The translations under genes and the position numbers were made by a program. Below the pieces are notes generated by a model. It saw only the letters and a list, made by a program, of their open reading frames with translations. It was not told the DNA's origin and made no database searches. From Dehalococcoidia bacterium UBA2777 (GTDB lineage: Bacteria; Chloroflexota; Dehalococcoidia; UBA2247; UBA2777), in contig DEIJ01000045.1 of NCBI GenBank assembly GCA_002352365.1, positions 1 through 10,979 on the forward strand: DNA of 10,979 bases, given 5' to 3'. The stretch's first letter is position 1, and every line of letters begins with the position of its first letter. Shown piece after piece: positions 1 through 7,511 of this stretch.

Positions 1-91
1 AATGGGGTGGAACATCCGTTGTAATACGACCGAAGGTCTCTTTGTAGCTAAATCGGGGGAGTAATCGCTATTTTTAGGCTTATCGTGGGAT

Positions 92-120
92 TTGCATTGG
101 CAGCACAATTATGGTATTAT
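92..120 (+). promoter_or_regulatory. Putative sigma-70-type promoter of the nusA operon (extended -10)
   Basis: A -35-like TTGCAT (92-97) is followed after exactly 17 bp by TATTAT (115-120), which matches TATAAT at five of six positions. The TG at 112-113 gives an extended -10 (TGnTATTAT), which can compensate for the weak -35. Transcription would start near 127, about 90 nt before nusA. The call comes from motif and spacing only. Confidence 0.55.
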
Positions 121-146
121 AAACAATAGGTTGTAAGCTTGAAGCG

Positions 147-172
147 AGAGTGGGCATTTCCCCCACTTTTTT
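147..172 (+). terminator. Terminator-like hairpin in the nusA leader (possible attenuator)
   Basis: AGTGGG (149-154) pairs with CCCACT (162-167) around a 7-nt loop. The stem can extend by one G-U and one A-U pair (147-148 with 168-169). It runs into six consecutive T residues (167-172). This is the shape of an intrinsic terminator on the plus strand; the minus strand has no matching T-run. It lies about 20 nt after the predicted start of the nusA transcript, so it could be a leader attenuator or simply the terminator of an unseen upstream transcript. The 3' arm CCC with its preceding TT (158-162) could also pair with GGGAA in the nusA Shine-Dalgarno region (193-197), but only over five bases. 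Confidence 0.5.
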
Positions 173-215
173 GTTATTTTAAATAGATAGCTGGGAAGGG
201 AAGGTTTCAGCTAAG

Positions 216-1637
216 ATGAAGAGCGAGTTTATGGTTGCTCTTACCCAACTTGCTGCTGAAAGGAACTTGCCTAGAGAGGTAGTTCTTGAAGCTGTAGAGG
301 GGGCTCTTACCTCTGCTTTTAAGAAAGATAGCTTGGTAGCTAATCAGGATATCGCTGTTGAAATTGCCCCCCAAACTGGTGAGGTTAAGGCTTATATTCA
401 GAGAGTTATAGTGGAACAAGCCGAAGACCCCTACCACGAGATTTCATTGTCCGAAGCTAAGAAGCTAAACAGCAGGATCCAAATTGGGGAAATAATGAAA
501 GAAGAGTTCACTCCCCCCAATGCGGGACGCATTGCTGCTCGAGTAACTAAGCAAGTAGTGTTGCAAAGATTGCACGAGGCAGAACGCGATGCCCTGCTTA
601 AGGACTATGCTGACAAGCAAAATGGCCTAGTCAGTGGTGTGATTCGCCACACAGAGCCGAAATATCTTATCGTCAACCTGGGTAGAGCAGAGGCGATAAT
701 CCCCATTACGGAGCAGGTGCGTAGTGAACGCTATCGAATCGGCCAGCGGCTTAAATTGTACCTTATGGAAGTATCCTACCATGATCGGGAGCTACAACTT
801 CTGGCATCACGGACACATCCTAACCTGGTACGTCGTCTTTTTGAGTTGGAGGTACCTGAGATTTATAATGGCACTGTGGAGGTAAAGGCGATTGCCCGTG
901 AGGCGGGGTACCGAAGCAAGGTAGCCGTGGCTAGCTCTCAAGAAGGTGTTGATTCTGTGGGTTGTTGCCTTGGCCCCCGTGGCATCAGGATCCGAAATAT
1001 CATCAAGGAATTAAATGGGGAGAAAATAGATGTAATTCAGTGGCATCCTGACCCGGCTGCTTTTATCGCCAATGCGCTAAGCCCTGCCCCTATTATCCAA
1101 GTGGAGATAAACAGCCAGGAGAAGGCAGCCACTGTAATTGTTCCCGATATGCAACTCTCTCTAGCTATTGGTAAAGAGGGGCAGAATGCTCGGCTGGCTG
1201 CTAAGCTCAGTGGCTGGCGCATTGATATTAAGAGCCTGTCTATGGCTGAAGCGGAAAGAGAAGCTGAATTAGCAATCACTCAACCTGAACTACAAGGTGA
1301 TGAAGCTATCCTGGAGCCAGAAGCTCCACAGATAGCACTGCCCCTCGATGAGATTGGAGAAGTCTCCCCGGCTGAGATGGTAACAGAGGTTGAGACGGAA
1401 GTGCTACCGGCAGAGCAAGAGGCTGAACTCTCCCCAGAGGCCACTTCCCCTCTGCCAGATTCTTCCCTTGGAGAAGCACCACTGGAGACACCAGATAAAA
1501 GATCACCGGTTCGATTCGCTGAGGAATTACTTGTCTCCCGGAGCTTTAAACCTGATGCCAAAGTGAAGAAGGACAAAAAGAAGAGGGTAGGGAGGACTAG
1601 GGGGCAGCTAGGGAGTATTGAGGAGGAAGATTATTAG
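216..1637 (+). CDS. nusA: Transcription termination/antitermination protein NusA
   Basis: NusA binds RNA polymerase and nascent RNA and modulates pausing, intrinsic termination and antitermination. The 473-residue product shows the family order: an N-terminal polymerase-binding domain (about 1-125), an S1 domain (about 137-200), KH1 (about 205-280, with VGCCLGPRG at 248-256) and KH2 (about 285-345, with IGKEGQNARLAAKLSGW at 318-334). After KH2 comes an acidic, proline-rich linker (about 350-425), then a basic lysine-rich segment (about 448-462) and an acidic end (EEEDY). The ATG at 216 gives the family-like start MKSEFMVALTQL. A purine-rich Shine-Dalgarno (AAGGGAAGG, 196-204) lies rather far upstream, at 11 nt. 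The in-frame ATG at 231 is a less likely start. The gene heads the operon and overlaps ylxR by 20 nt. No rimP gene lies upstream, although it is the usual neighbour in many bacteria. Confidence 0.97.
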   Translation: MKSEFMVALTQLAAERNLPREVVLEAVEGALTSAFKKDSLVANQDIAVEIAPQTGEVKAYIQRVIVEQAEDPYHEISLSEAKKLNSRIQIGEIMKEEFTPPNAGRIAARVTKQVVLQRLHEAERDALLKDYADKQNGLVSGVIRHTEPKYLIVNLGRAEAIIPITEQVRSERYRIGQRLKLYLMEVSYHDRELQLLASRTHPNLVRRLFELEVPEIYNGTVEVKAIAREAGYRSKVAVASSQEGVDSVGCCLGPRGIRIRNIIKELNGEKIDVIQWHPDPAAFIANALSPAPIIQVEINSQEKAATVIVPDMQLSLAIGKEGQNARLAAKLSGWRIDIKSLSMAEAEREAELAITQPELQGDEAILEPEAPQIALPLDEIGEVSPAEMVTEVETEVLPAEQEAELSPEATSPLPDSSLGEAPLETPDKRSPVRFAEELLVSRSFKPDAKVKKDKKKRVGRTRGQLGSIEEEDY

Positions 1638-1935
1638 TAAACAGTCACCCAGGGCCAAAATCCCTGAGCGTACCTGTGTCGGTTGTCGCAGGAAGAGACC
1701 GAAGCGGGAATTAGTCCGTTTCGTGCGTGCCTCCTCAGGGGTGGTAGAGATAGATCTCTCAGGGAAGAAGGCGGGGCGAGGGGTGTACCTATGTCCTTCG
1801 CCAGGTTGTTGGGAGATGGGGCTTAAGAAGAATCGATTAGACCAGGCATTACGCACCAAGATAAGCCCGGAGAAGTGGGCGCAGCTTGCTGAATTTAGAT
1901 TCTTCCTTAAAGATGTAGGGTGTGATGCAGGCTAA
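1618..1935 (+). CDS. ylxR: YlxR/RnpM family RNA-binding protein
   Basis: This small nucleic-acid-binding protein is typically encoded between nusA and infB; in Bacillus subtilis it is known as RnpM, a modulator of RNase P. The product (105 residues if read from TTG) carries the family signatures CVGCR (20-24) and GRGVYLC (53-59), a second cysteine pair partner at C64, and the basic tail motif LKKNRLDQAL. Family members are usually about 90 residues, so the C-terminal tail is slightly long. The start is uncertain. The frame is closed by TAG at 1609-1611, and the only conventional start before the conserved CVGC motif is TTG at 1618. That TTG has AGGGAG only 2 nt upstream. A much stronger AGGAGG lies just after it (1621-1626), well placed for an ATT codon at 1633. 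The gene overlaps nusA at its 5' end and infB at its 3' end, which suggests translational coupling. Confidence 0.9.
   Translation: MRRKIISKQSPRAKIPERTCVGCRRKRPKRELVRFVRASSGVVEIDLSGKKAGRGVYLCPSPGCWEMGLKKNRLDQALRTKISPEKWAQLAEFRFFLKDVGCDAG
1621..1626 (+). promoter_or_regulatory. Shine-Dalgarno AGGAGG inside the annotated ylxR start
   Basis: A perfect AGGAGG sits directly downstream of the TTG start candidate of ylxR and inside the last codons of nusA. The only in-frame codons at a usable distance are ATT at 1630 (3 nt) and ATT at 1633 (6 nt). Either it serves a rare ATT start, or it merely holds ribosomes that have finished nusA close to the TTG. Confidence 0.4.
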
Positions 1936-3739
1936 TAAAAAACCAAGTGTAACTTCACCCCGTAAAGGAGAGGTGGCGCACTCTGTCCAAATCCCCTCTT
2001 CGTTGACAGTCAAAGAGCTGGCAGAATTACTCAATATTAGTCCGGTAGAGGCTATTAAGCAGCTGATGAGAAACGGTATTATGGCGAATATAAATCAGGC
2101 TATTGACTATAATAGCGCAGCAACTATAGCTAAGAGCTTAGGCTATGAAACAGCGGAGAAGTCACCTCATCAGCCTATGGTAGCTGCCAAAGAGGGCAGA
2201 AGGGACCAGTATCTTGGGGAACAAAATCTGAAGCCTCGGCCAGCGGTGATTACCGTCATGGGGCACATCGACCACGGTAAAACCAGTCTTTTAGATGCTA
2301 TTCGCCAGACAAATGTAATCGCTACGGAGGCAGGGGGCATTACCCAACATATCGGTGCCTATCAGGTAGATATAGATGGCCGAAGGATCACATTTTTAGA
2401 TACCCCGGGGCATGAAGCCTTTACCGCCATGCGAGCTAGGGGGGCGCAAGTGACTGATATTGCGGTTTTGGTGATCGCTGCTGATGATGGGATAATGCCA
2501 CAAACGATAGAGGCGATATCTCACGCCCGCGCCGCTGGAGTGCCTATTGTGGTGGCCATCAATAAAATCGATAAGCTAAATGCCAACATAGAACAGGTCA
2601 AGAAACAACTTAGTGAGCAAGGTTTGCTTATTGAAGAGTGGGGTGGCGATGTCATTTGTGTTCCCATCTCAGCCAAAAAGAAACAGGGCATTTCCGAGCT
2701 TTTGGAGAATATCCTTATCGTGGCCGAGATGCTAGAACTCAAGGCCAACCCGCATTGCCCTGCTTCGGGGGTGATTATTGAGGCAGGGTTGGATCGGACT
2801 AAAGGGCCGATAGCCACCGTTCTGGTGCAAAATGGCACACTTAGTATTGGTGATAGCATGGTAGTTGCTGATACTTGGGGCAAAGTCAAAGCTATGTTCA
2901 GTGATGCAGGCAAGCGAGTTAAAAGTTCAGGGCCAGCAACCCCAGCGAAAATCCTCGGATTGAATGGTGTTCCCCAAGCTGGCAATATCCTCAGCGTAGT
3001 ATCTTGCGAGCGGGAAGCAAAGACCGTGGCCCAAAAACGACGAGAGGAAAAGCAGCAGGAATTACAAACCAGGGCGATTAGCTTAGATAGCCTCTCTAGT
3101 CGAATTCAACAAGGTAAAGTGAAGGAACTTAATATTGTCCTCAAAGCCGATGTTCAGGGAAGTATTGAGCCGCTGAGAAGCTCCTTGCAGCAGCTAGAAA
3201 CGGACAAGGTGAAGGTGCGCATCATCCACTCGGGCAGCGGGAGTATAACCGAAGGTGATATATTACTGGCACTTGCCTCAAAGGGAATAGTTGTTGGTTT
3301 CAATACCCGTCCTGACCCGGGAGCAAAACAACTGGCCGAGTTAGAGGGGGTAGATATTCGCTGCTATGAGGTAATCTACGACCTGGTAGACGATGTGGAC
3401 AAGGCGCTTAAAGGCATGCTTGAGCCAAGCTATATCGAGGTTATTGAAGGGCGTGCCGAAGTACGGGAGGTGTTCTCCTCAAGCAAGCATGGGAAAGTGA
3501 CTGGGGTCTATGTGCAAAGCGGCAAGGTAAGTCGTGGCGCTCTGGCGAGAATTTTGCGCCAGGGGCAGAAGGTGCACCAATCCAGTATTAGCAGCCTAAG
3601 GCGTTTTAAAGATGATGTGAAAGAGGTAGAGGCTGGCTTTGAGTGCGGTGTAGGTATTGAGGGATTTGGCCAGTTTGAAATTGGCGATATTATTGAAGTC
3701 TATAAGAAGGAAAAGGGATACTTGACAGGGAGCCGCTAA
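1925..3739 (+). CDS. infB: Translation initiation factor IF-2
   Basis: IF-2 is the GTPase that places initiator fMet-tRNA on the 30S subunit and promotes 50S joining. Counting from ATG 1925 (604 residues), the translational GTPase motifs are complete: G1 GHIDHGKT (113-120), G2 GGIT (137-140), G3 DTPGHE (159-164), G4 NKID (213-216) and G5 SAK (249-251). Beta-barrel domain II (about 265-360), the IF2 domain 3 (about 395-480) and a C-terminal barrel that binds fMet-tRNA (about 500-590) follow. A single small N-terminal IF2 domain (LTVKELAELLNISP) starts near residue 27. This is a short IF2 without the long N-terminal extensions seen in E. coli. AGGG at 1917-1920 lies 4 nt before ATG 1925; GTG at 1922 is an alternative start with poorer spacing. 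The gene overlaps the end of ylxR and shares one base with rbfA (TAATG). Confidence 0.97.
   Translation: MQANKKPSVTSPRKGEVAHSVQIPSSLTVKELAELLNISPVEAIKQLMRNGIMANINQAIDYNSAATIAKSLGYETAEKSPHQPMVAAKEGRRDQYLGEQNLKPRPAVITVMGHIDHGKTSLLDAIRQTNVIATEAGGITQHIGAYQVDIDGRRITFLDTPGHEAFTAMRARGAQVTDIAVLVIAADDGIMPQTIEAISHARAAGVPIVVAINKIDKLNANIEQVKKQLSEQGLLIEEWGGDVICVPISAKKKQGISELLENILIVAEMLELKANPHCPASGVIIEAGLDRTKGPIATVLVQNGTLSIGDSMVVADTWGKVKAMFSDAGKRVKSSGPATPAKILGLNGVPQAGNILSVVSCEREAKTVAQKRREEKQQELQTRAISLDSLSSRIQQGKVKELNIVLKADVQGSIEPLRSSLQQLETDKVKVRIIHSGSGSITEGDILLALASKGIVVGFNTRPDPGAKQLAELEGVDIRCYEVIYDLVDDVDKALKGMLEPSYIEVIEGRAEVREVFSSSKHGKVTGVYVQSGKVSRGALARILRQGQKVHQSSISSLRRFKDDVKEVEAGFECGVGIEGFGQFEIGDIIEVYKKEKGYLTGSR
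1956..1975 (+). repeat. Imperfect palindrome, possible dispersed-repeat remnant in infB
   Basis: CACC (1956-1959) and GGTG (1972-1975) form the ends of a 20-bp imperfect palindrome, with a further C-G pair inside it. It is translated as TSPRKGEV in the non-conserved N-terminal leader of IF2. The bottom strand (CACCTCTCCTTTACGGGGTG) resembles dispersed palindromic repeats of the CTCTCC-TTACGGGG type that I recall from other bacterial genomes. Only one copy occurs in this window, so repeat status is inference. Confidence 0.25.
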
Positions 3740-4104
3740 TGACACGACGTATTGAACGGCTCAATCACCTTATTCGAGATGTATTAAGCGAATTGCTCCA
3801 GCGGCAAGTTAAAGACCCCAGGTTGAGCAACTTCCTTACCGTGACTCGAGTCTCCATTTCGCCAGATCTACAGCATGCTAAGGTGTTTATCAGCATTATG
3901 GGCAGTGATCAGGGAGAAACTCTAAAAGCCTTGTATAATGCCTCGGGTTTTCTTCGCAAGGAGCTGGGGGCACGCTTAACATTGCGCCATATTCCCGAGC
4001 TGAGTTTCCACAATGATGATTCCATCGAGCAAGGAATCCGTGTCCTCCATCTTATTGAGCAGGTGGCAGCTGGCGAGGGCGAACAAGACCAAAGCGGGTA
4101 TTGA
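3739..4104 (+). CDS. rbfA: 30S ribosome-binding factor RbfA
   Basis: RbfA is a late assembly factor for the 30S subunit that acts on 16S rRNA near the 5' helix 1 region and is linked to cold adaptation. The 121-residue product is of normal length. It shows the RbfA KH-like fold signatures: an N-terminal RRIERLNHLIRDVLSELL helix, KDPRL (25-29), the conserved Ala-x-Gly kink ASG (68-70) and the block LRHIPELSFHNDDSIEQG (82-99). The ATG shares its A with the infB stop codon (TAATG), so it is probably translated by reinitiation. It is the last gene of the operon; the neighbouring gene (pdxT) converges from the other strand. Confidence 0.95.
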   Translation: MTRRIERLNHLIRDVLSELLQRQVKDPRLSNFLTVTRVSISPDLQHAKVFISIMGSDQGETLKALYNASGFLRKELGARLTLRHIPELSFHNDDSIEQGIRVLHLIEQVAAGEGEQDQSGY

Positions 4105-4165
4105 TGCCATCCTGACTCAGTGACAGCAGCTAACAGTCCCGTCAAAATGCGGTAGGGTGTTGTCT
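4105..4165. other. Convergent intergenic gap between rbfA and pdxT
   Basis: These 61 bases separate two convergent transcription units. I could not find a GC-rich stem followed by a T-run on either strand, so termination here is either Rho-dependent, by a weak structure, or with overlap of the two transcripts. Confidence 0.5.
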
Positions 4166-4735
4166 TTATATGATGTTCAGGAAATAGTGGTGGAATCTCA
4201 AGTCATCGCCTAGCTCAGGATGAAAGGCAGAAGCCACTAGTTTCCCCTGCCTGACAGTAACTGCCAGCCCGTCAGGTAATTTAGCCAAGACTTCTACCTC
4301 GGGTCCTATTTTCTCGATAATGGGAGCACGGATAAAAATAGCGTGGAACAACTTCTCCCCCAAGATAGGCACCATCAGGTCAGTCTCGAAGCTATCCACC
4401 TGTCTCCCAAAGGCATTTCGTTTTACCCTTATATCCATTAGCCGCAAAGTTTCTACCTCGGAGTTGGCTACCTCCTTGGCTAGAAAAATCAGGCCAGCGC
4501 AGATCCCCAACATAGGAAGTCCCTCTCGGGCAAGCTGTTTGAGAGGCTCTATTAAGCCAAAACTGTGTGCTAACTTACTAATAGTGACACTCTCCCCCCC
4601 AGGAAGGACAAGCCCATCTAAATCGGCGAGTTCTTCAGGTAGGCGGACAGGCAAGGTAGCTACCCCTAGCTGGTGCAAGATGTCGATATGTTCTACAAAG
4701 GCACCTTGTAGGGCTAACACTCCGATTTTAGTCAT
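4166..4735 (-). CDS. pdxT: Pyridoxal 5'-phosphate synthase glutaminase subunit PdxT
   Basis: PdxT hydrolyses glutamine and channels the ammonia to PdxS, which makes pyridoxal phosphate from ribose 5-phosphate and glyceraldehyde 3-phosphate (the deoxyxylulose-independent B6 route). Counted from the ATG at 4735 (189 residues), the class I glutamine amidotransferase features are present: IGVLALQGAF at the N-terminus, the PGGES oxyanion region (45-49), the nucleophile Cys79 in GICAGL, NAFGRQVDSFE, FIRAP, and the His172-x-Glu174 pair in FHPE. The ATG at 4735 gives the usual family start. An in-frame TTG at 4741 has the better spaced AAAGG upstream and would add two residues. The gene lies 15 nt after polA on the same strand, so it is probably co-transcribed. 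Its partner pdxS is not in the window. Confidence 0.95.
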   Translation of the reverse strand: MTKIGVLALQGAFVEHIDILHQLGVATLPVRLPEELADLDGLVLPGGESVTISKLAHSFGLIEPLKQLAREGLPMLGICAGLIFLAKEVANSEVETLRLMDIRVKRNAFGRQVDSFETDLMVPILGEKLFHAIFIRAPIIEKIGPEVEVLAKLPDGLAVTVRQGKLVASAFHPELGDDLRFHHYFLNII

Positions 4736-4750
4736 TGACAAACCCGGCCT

Positions 4751-7453
4751 TTATTCCATCTCGCCCCAACTTTTGCCCTGTTTAACTTCCACCTTGAGTG
4801 GGATGCTTAGCTTAAGTGCCTGAGGCATTATGCTCAGCACCAAATCTCTTAGCTGAGGAAGTTCCTCATTGGGTACCTCGAAGAGAAGCTCGTCGTGCAC
4901 CTGAAGGATCATCTTGCTTTCAAGTCCATGTCTGGCGATCTCTTGCTGCAACTTAATCATAGCCAGCTTGATGATGTCGGCAGCGGTTCCCTGCACCGGC
5001 ATATTTATTGCCATCCGCTCTGCTGCTTGCTTCACCTGAGTATTAGTGGAGTTTATCTCAGGGATATACCGCCTCCTGCCTAACACGGTTTGTACATATC
5101 CTGTATCTCTTGCCTCGCTCTTAGTACGCTCGAGATATCCCTTAACCCCACAATATTTTTTAAAGTAGGCCTCGATGAACTGGGTGGCTTGTTGCCGAGA
5201 GAGTTCGGTAGCCTGCTCCAGGCCATAGTCACTAATTCCATATATCACGCCAAAATTAACTGTCTTGGCCACCCGCCTCATCTGGGGAGAGACCTCATTT
5301 AACGGGAGGCCGAAAATGTTACAGGCAGTAGCCGCATGAATGTCCTCATCCTGAGCAAAAGCAGCAACCAGCTGAGGATCTTGAGAGAGGTGAGCCATAA
5401 TTCGAAGCTCAATCTGAGAGTAATCGGCGCTCAACAGAAAGCAGTTGCCTTGGGCCACAAAGGCTTGCCTTAACTGCCTCCCCTTTTCAGTGCGAATAGG
5501 GATATTTTGTAGATTGGGGTCACTTGAAGATAGCCTCCCGGTAGCTGTAGCCGTCTGATTAAAGCTGGTATGAATCCGGCCATTATCAGGGTCGATCAAT
5601 CCAGGCAAGGCATCAACATAGGTAGATTTCAATTTGGCTAGCTGTCGATATCCAATTAGAAGTTCTACCACCGGATGGGTCCCTTTAAGACCCTCCAAGA
5701 CAGCAGCATCGGTAGAATAGCCACTTTTGGTCTTACGGGCTCGGGGTAGTTTGAGTTCATCGAAGAGAACTGAGCCAAGCTGATGGGGTGAGTTTATATT
5801 AAACTCATGGCCAACCCAGTTATAGATTTCGGCTTCAAGTGTGGCCATTTCCTCCCCCAAATGTTTAGACATATCCCTAAGTTTAGTCGCCTCTACAGCC
5901 ACCCCATTCATCTCCATAATGACAAGTGTCGGGACCAATGGCATCTCTACCTCGTTGAATAGGTTCCATAAGCCGTTGGCCTTGAGCTCCACCTCCAGCA
6001 GCTTGCTCAAGCGCAAGCTTATATTGGCATCAGCACCGGAGTAATCAGCCACCAGTGGAATGCTGACCTCAGCCATGGAACTCTGTTTCGCCCCGGAACC
6101 AATTAGAGAGGTAATTGGTACCATCTCAATGCCTAGTTTGCTGAAGGCGAGCCCTTTGAGTCCCAAGGATTTTTCTCCCAAAAGATAAGCGGCAATCATG
6201 GTATCGAAATCGAAACCACGAAGATCTATCCCCTCTCTTCGGAGCACGGTCATATCGTATTTGCCGTTGTGGGCAATCTTGGTGATATTAGCATCTTCAA
6301 AAAGGGGCTTAAGTTTGGCTATAACTTGAGAGGTGGGAAGCTGGCGACCTACTTTATGCCCTACAGGTATGTAATATGACTTCCCCGGTGCCGCTGACAA
6401 ACTAATGCCTACAAGTTGGGCCTGTCTTGCCTCTCTGCTGGTAGTCTCAACATCAACAGCGAAGGACCCTCTTGCTCCCAGGGTGGTGACTAGCTCATCA
6501 AGGGCGGGGGTGGTATCTGCAATGAGGGTGGAGATGGGCATTGGTAACTGAGAAGCTGGCATTGAGATGCCAGATTCAGGTAATTTCTTCAGTAAACTTG
6601 AGAACTCCAGCTCTCGGAATAGCTTTACTACCTTGCCTCGATCATAAGTACTGAGACGACAGTTACCCAGTTCAAGGTCGATCGGCACCTCAGTAACAAT
6701 AGTCGTTAGCTCTTTACTCTGCCGGGCGAGCTGCTCATTAGCCTTCAATACCTGCTGAAGTTTAGGTGGAGGAACTTCACTCAAGTGTTGGTATATGCCC
6801 TCAACGCTGCCAAACTGGAGGATAAGTTTTGCCGCTGTCTTCTCACCAAGGCCAGGGACACCGGGGATGTTATCAGAAGGATCACCCTTTAGTGCCTTAA
6901 GGTCAGCAATCTGTTCTGGGGCGAGGCTGTAGCGCTCCCTCACCATCTCAGCATCATAAAGTATGGTATCGCTAAATGGTCTTCCCGGACGGGGGATCAT
7001 CACCTGAACATAGGGGGAGACGAGCTGGAGAGTGTCGGTATCGCCGGTGATGATTATGCTCTTGATCCCTTGAATACTCGCCTGTCGACATAAGGTGCCG
7101 AGGATATCATCGGCCTCATAGCCCTCTACCTCGAAGATAGGGATGCTAAACGCCTCGGCCAACTGGCGTACCCGACCAAACTGGCTGGCCAGTTCATCAG
7201 GGGTCTTGGGGCGATGTGCTTTGTAGGCGGCAAACTGCTTATGTCTGAAGGTAGGTGCTGGGCTATCAAAGGCAATGGCCCAATGAGCTGGTTTAAGTTC
7301 CCCAAGCACCTTTAGCAGCATGCTAGCAAAGCCATAGACTGCTCCAGTGGGTTCGCCAGTCTTGGTCACCGAGAGAGCAGGTAGGGCATGGAAAGCACGA
7401 TGGATGAGGGCATGGCCATCGAAGAGTAATAACAGCAGCTTTTCTTCGGGCAT
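4751..7453 (-). CDS. polA: DNA polymerase I
   Basis: This polymerase fills gaps and removes RNA primers in repair and lagging-strand synthesis. All three activities look intact in the 900-residue product (numbered from ATG 7453). The 5'-nuclease domain (about 1-290) has LFDGHAL, EGYEADD, GDTD and a helix-hairpin-helix region near PGVPGLGEKTA. The 3'-5' exonuclease domain (about 310-490) keeps Exo I DVE (334-336), Exo II NGKYD (396-400) and Exo III Y471/D475, so proofreading is predicted active, unlike Taq polymerase. The polymerase domain has motif A DYSQIE (677-682), motif B with K730, F734 and Y738, and motif C VHDE (852-855). Phe734 in motif B predicts normal discrimination against dideoxynucleotides. 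A TTG at 7471 could add six residues, but ATG 7453 has AAAGG about 4 nt upstream and fits the family. It lies 58 nt after the nfeD-like gene and 15 nt before pdxT. Confidence 0.97.
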   Translation of the reverse strand: MPEEKLLLLLFDGHALIHRAFHALPALSVTKTGEPTGAVYGFASMLLKVLGELKPAHWAIAFDSPAPTFRHKQFAAYKAHRPKTPDELASQFGRVRQLAEAFSIPIFEVEGYEADDILGTLCRQASIQGIKSIIITGDTDTLQLVSPYVQVMIPRPGRPFSDTILYDAEMVRERYSLAPEQIADLKALKGDPSDNIPGVPGLGEKTAAKLILQFGSVEGIYQHLSEVPPPKLQQVLKANEQLARQSKELTTIVTEVPIDLELGNCRLSTYDRGKVVKLFRELEFSSLLKKLPESGISMPASQLPMPISTLIADTTPALDELVTTLGARGSFAVDVETTSREARQAQLVGISLSAAPGKSYYIPVGHKVGRQLPTSQVIAKLKPLFEDANITKIAHNGKYDMTVLRREGIDLRGFDFDTMIAAYLLGEKSLGLKGLAFSKLGIEMVPITSLIGSGAKQSSMAEVSIPLVADYSGADANISLRLSKLLEVELKANGLWNLFNEVEMPLVPTLVIMEMNGVAVEATKLRDMSKHLGEEMATLEAEIYNWVGHEFNINSPHQLGSVLFDELKLPRARKTKSGYSTDAAVLEGLKGTHPVVELLIGYRQLAKLKSTYVDALPGLIDPDNGRIHTSFNQTATATGRLSSSDPNLQNIPIRTEKGRQLRQAFVAQGNCFLLSADYSQIELRIMAHLSQDPQLVAAFAQDEDIHAATACNIFGLPLNEVSPQMRRVAKTVNFGVIYGISDYGLEQATELSRQQATQFIEAYFKKYCGVKGYLERTKSEARDTGYVQTVLGRRRYIPEINSTNTQVKQAAERMAINMPVQGTAADIIKLAMIKLQQEIARHGLESKMILQVHDELLFEVPNEELPQLRDLVLSIMPQALKLSIPLKVEVKQGKSWGEME

Positions 7454-7511
7454 TGCACCTTTCAGCGGCAAGATTCCGCCTTTAATGCAAAGTATGTGAG
7501 TGCCAGGAGCT

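Noticed and set aside
28..43. Short hairpin GACC-GAA-GGTC followed by TCTTT
   Set aside because: A four-base stem and a broken T-run are too weak for a terminator call.
1..64. Possible 3' end of an upstream gene (frame 2 open to TAA at 62-64; frame 3 ending WGGTSVVIRPKVSL)
   Set aside because: The fragments are too short to recognise, neither looks like the expected RimP C-terminus, and no tRNA-like TPsiC arm is present. I cannot support a feature here.
2521..2985. 154-codon open frame on the minus strand inside infB
   Set aside because: It lies antisense to the GTPase and barrel domains of IF2, shows no recognisable motif and has the composition expected of a shadow frame.
4105..4165. Bidirectional terminator between rbfA and pdxT
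   Set aside because: The only pairings are short and interrupted and no T-run follows on either strand.
4320..4823. 167-codon open frame on the plus strand across pdxT and the end of polA
   Set aside because: It is antisense to two well-supported genes, is Ser/Lys/Pro-rich without domain signature, and has no convincing ribosome-binding site.
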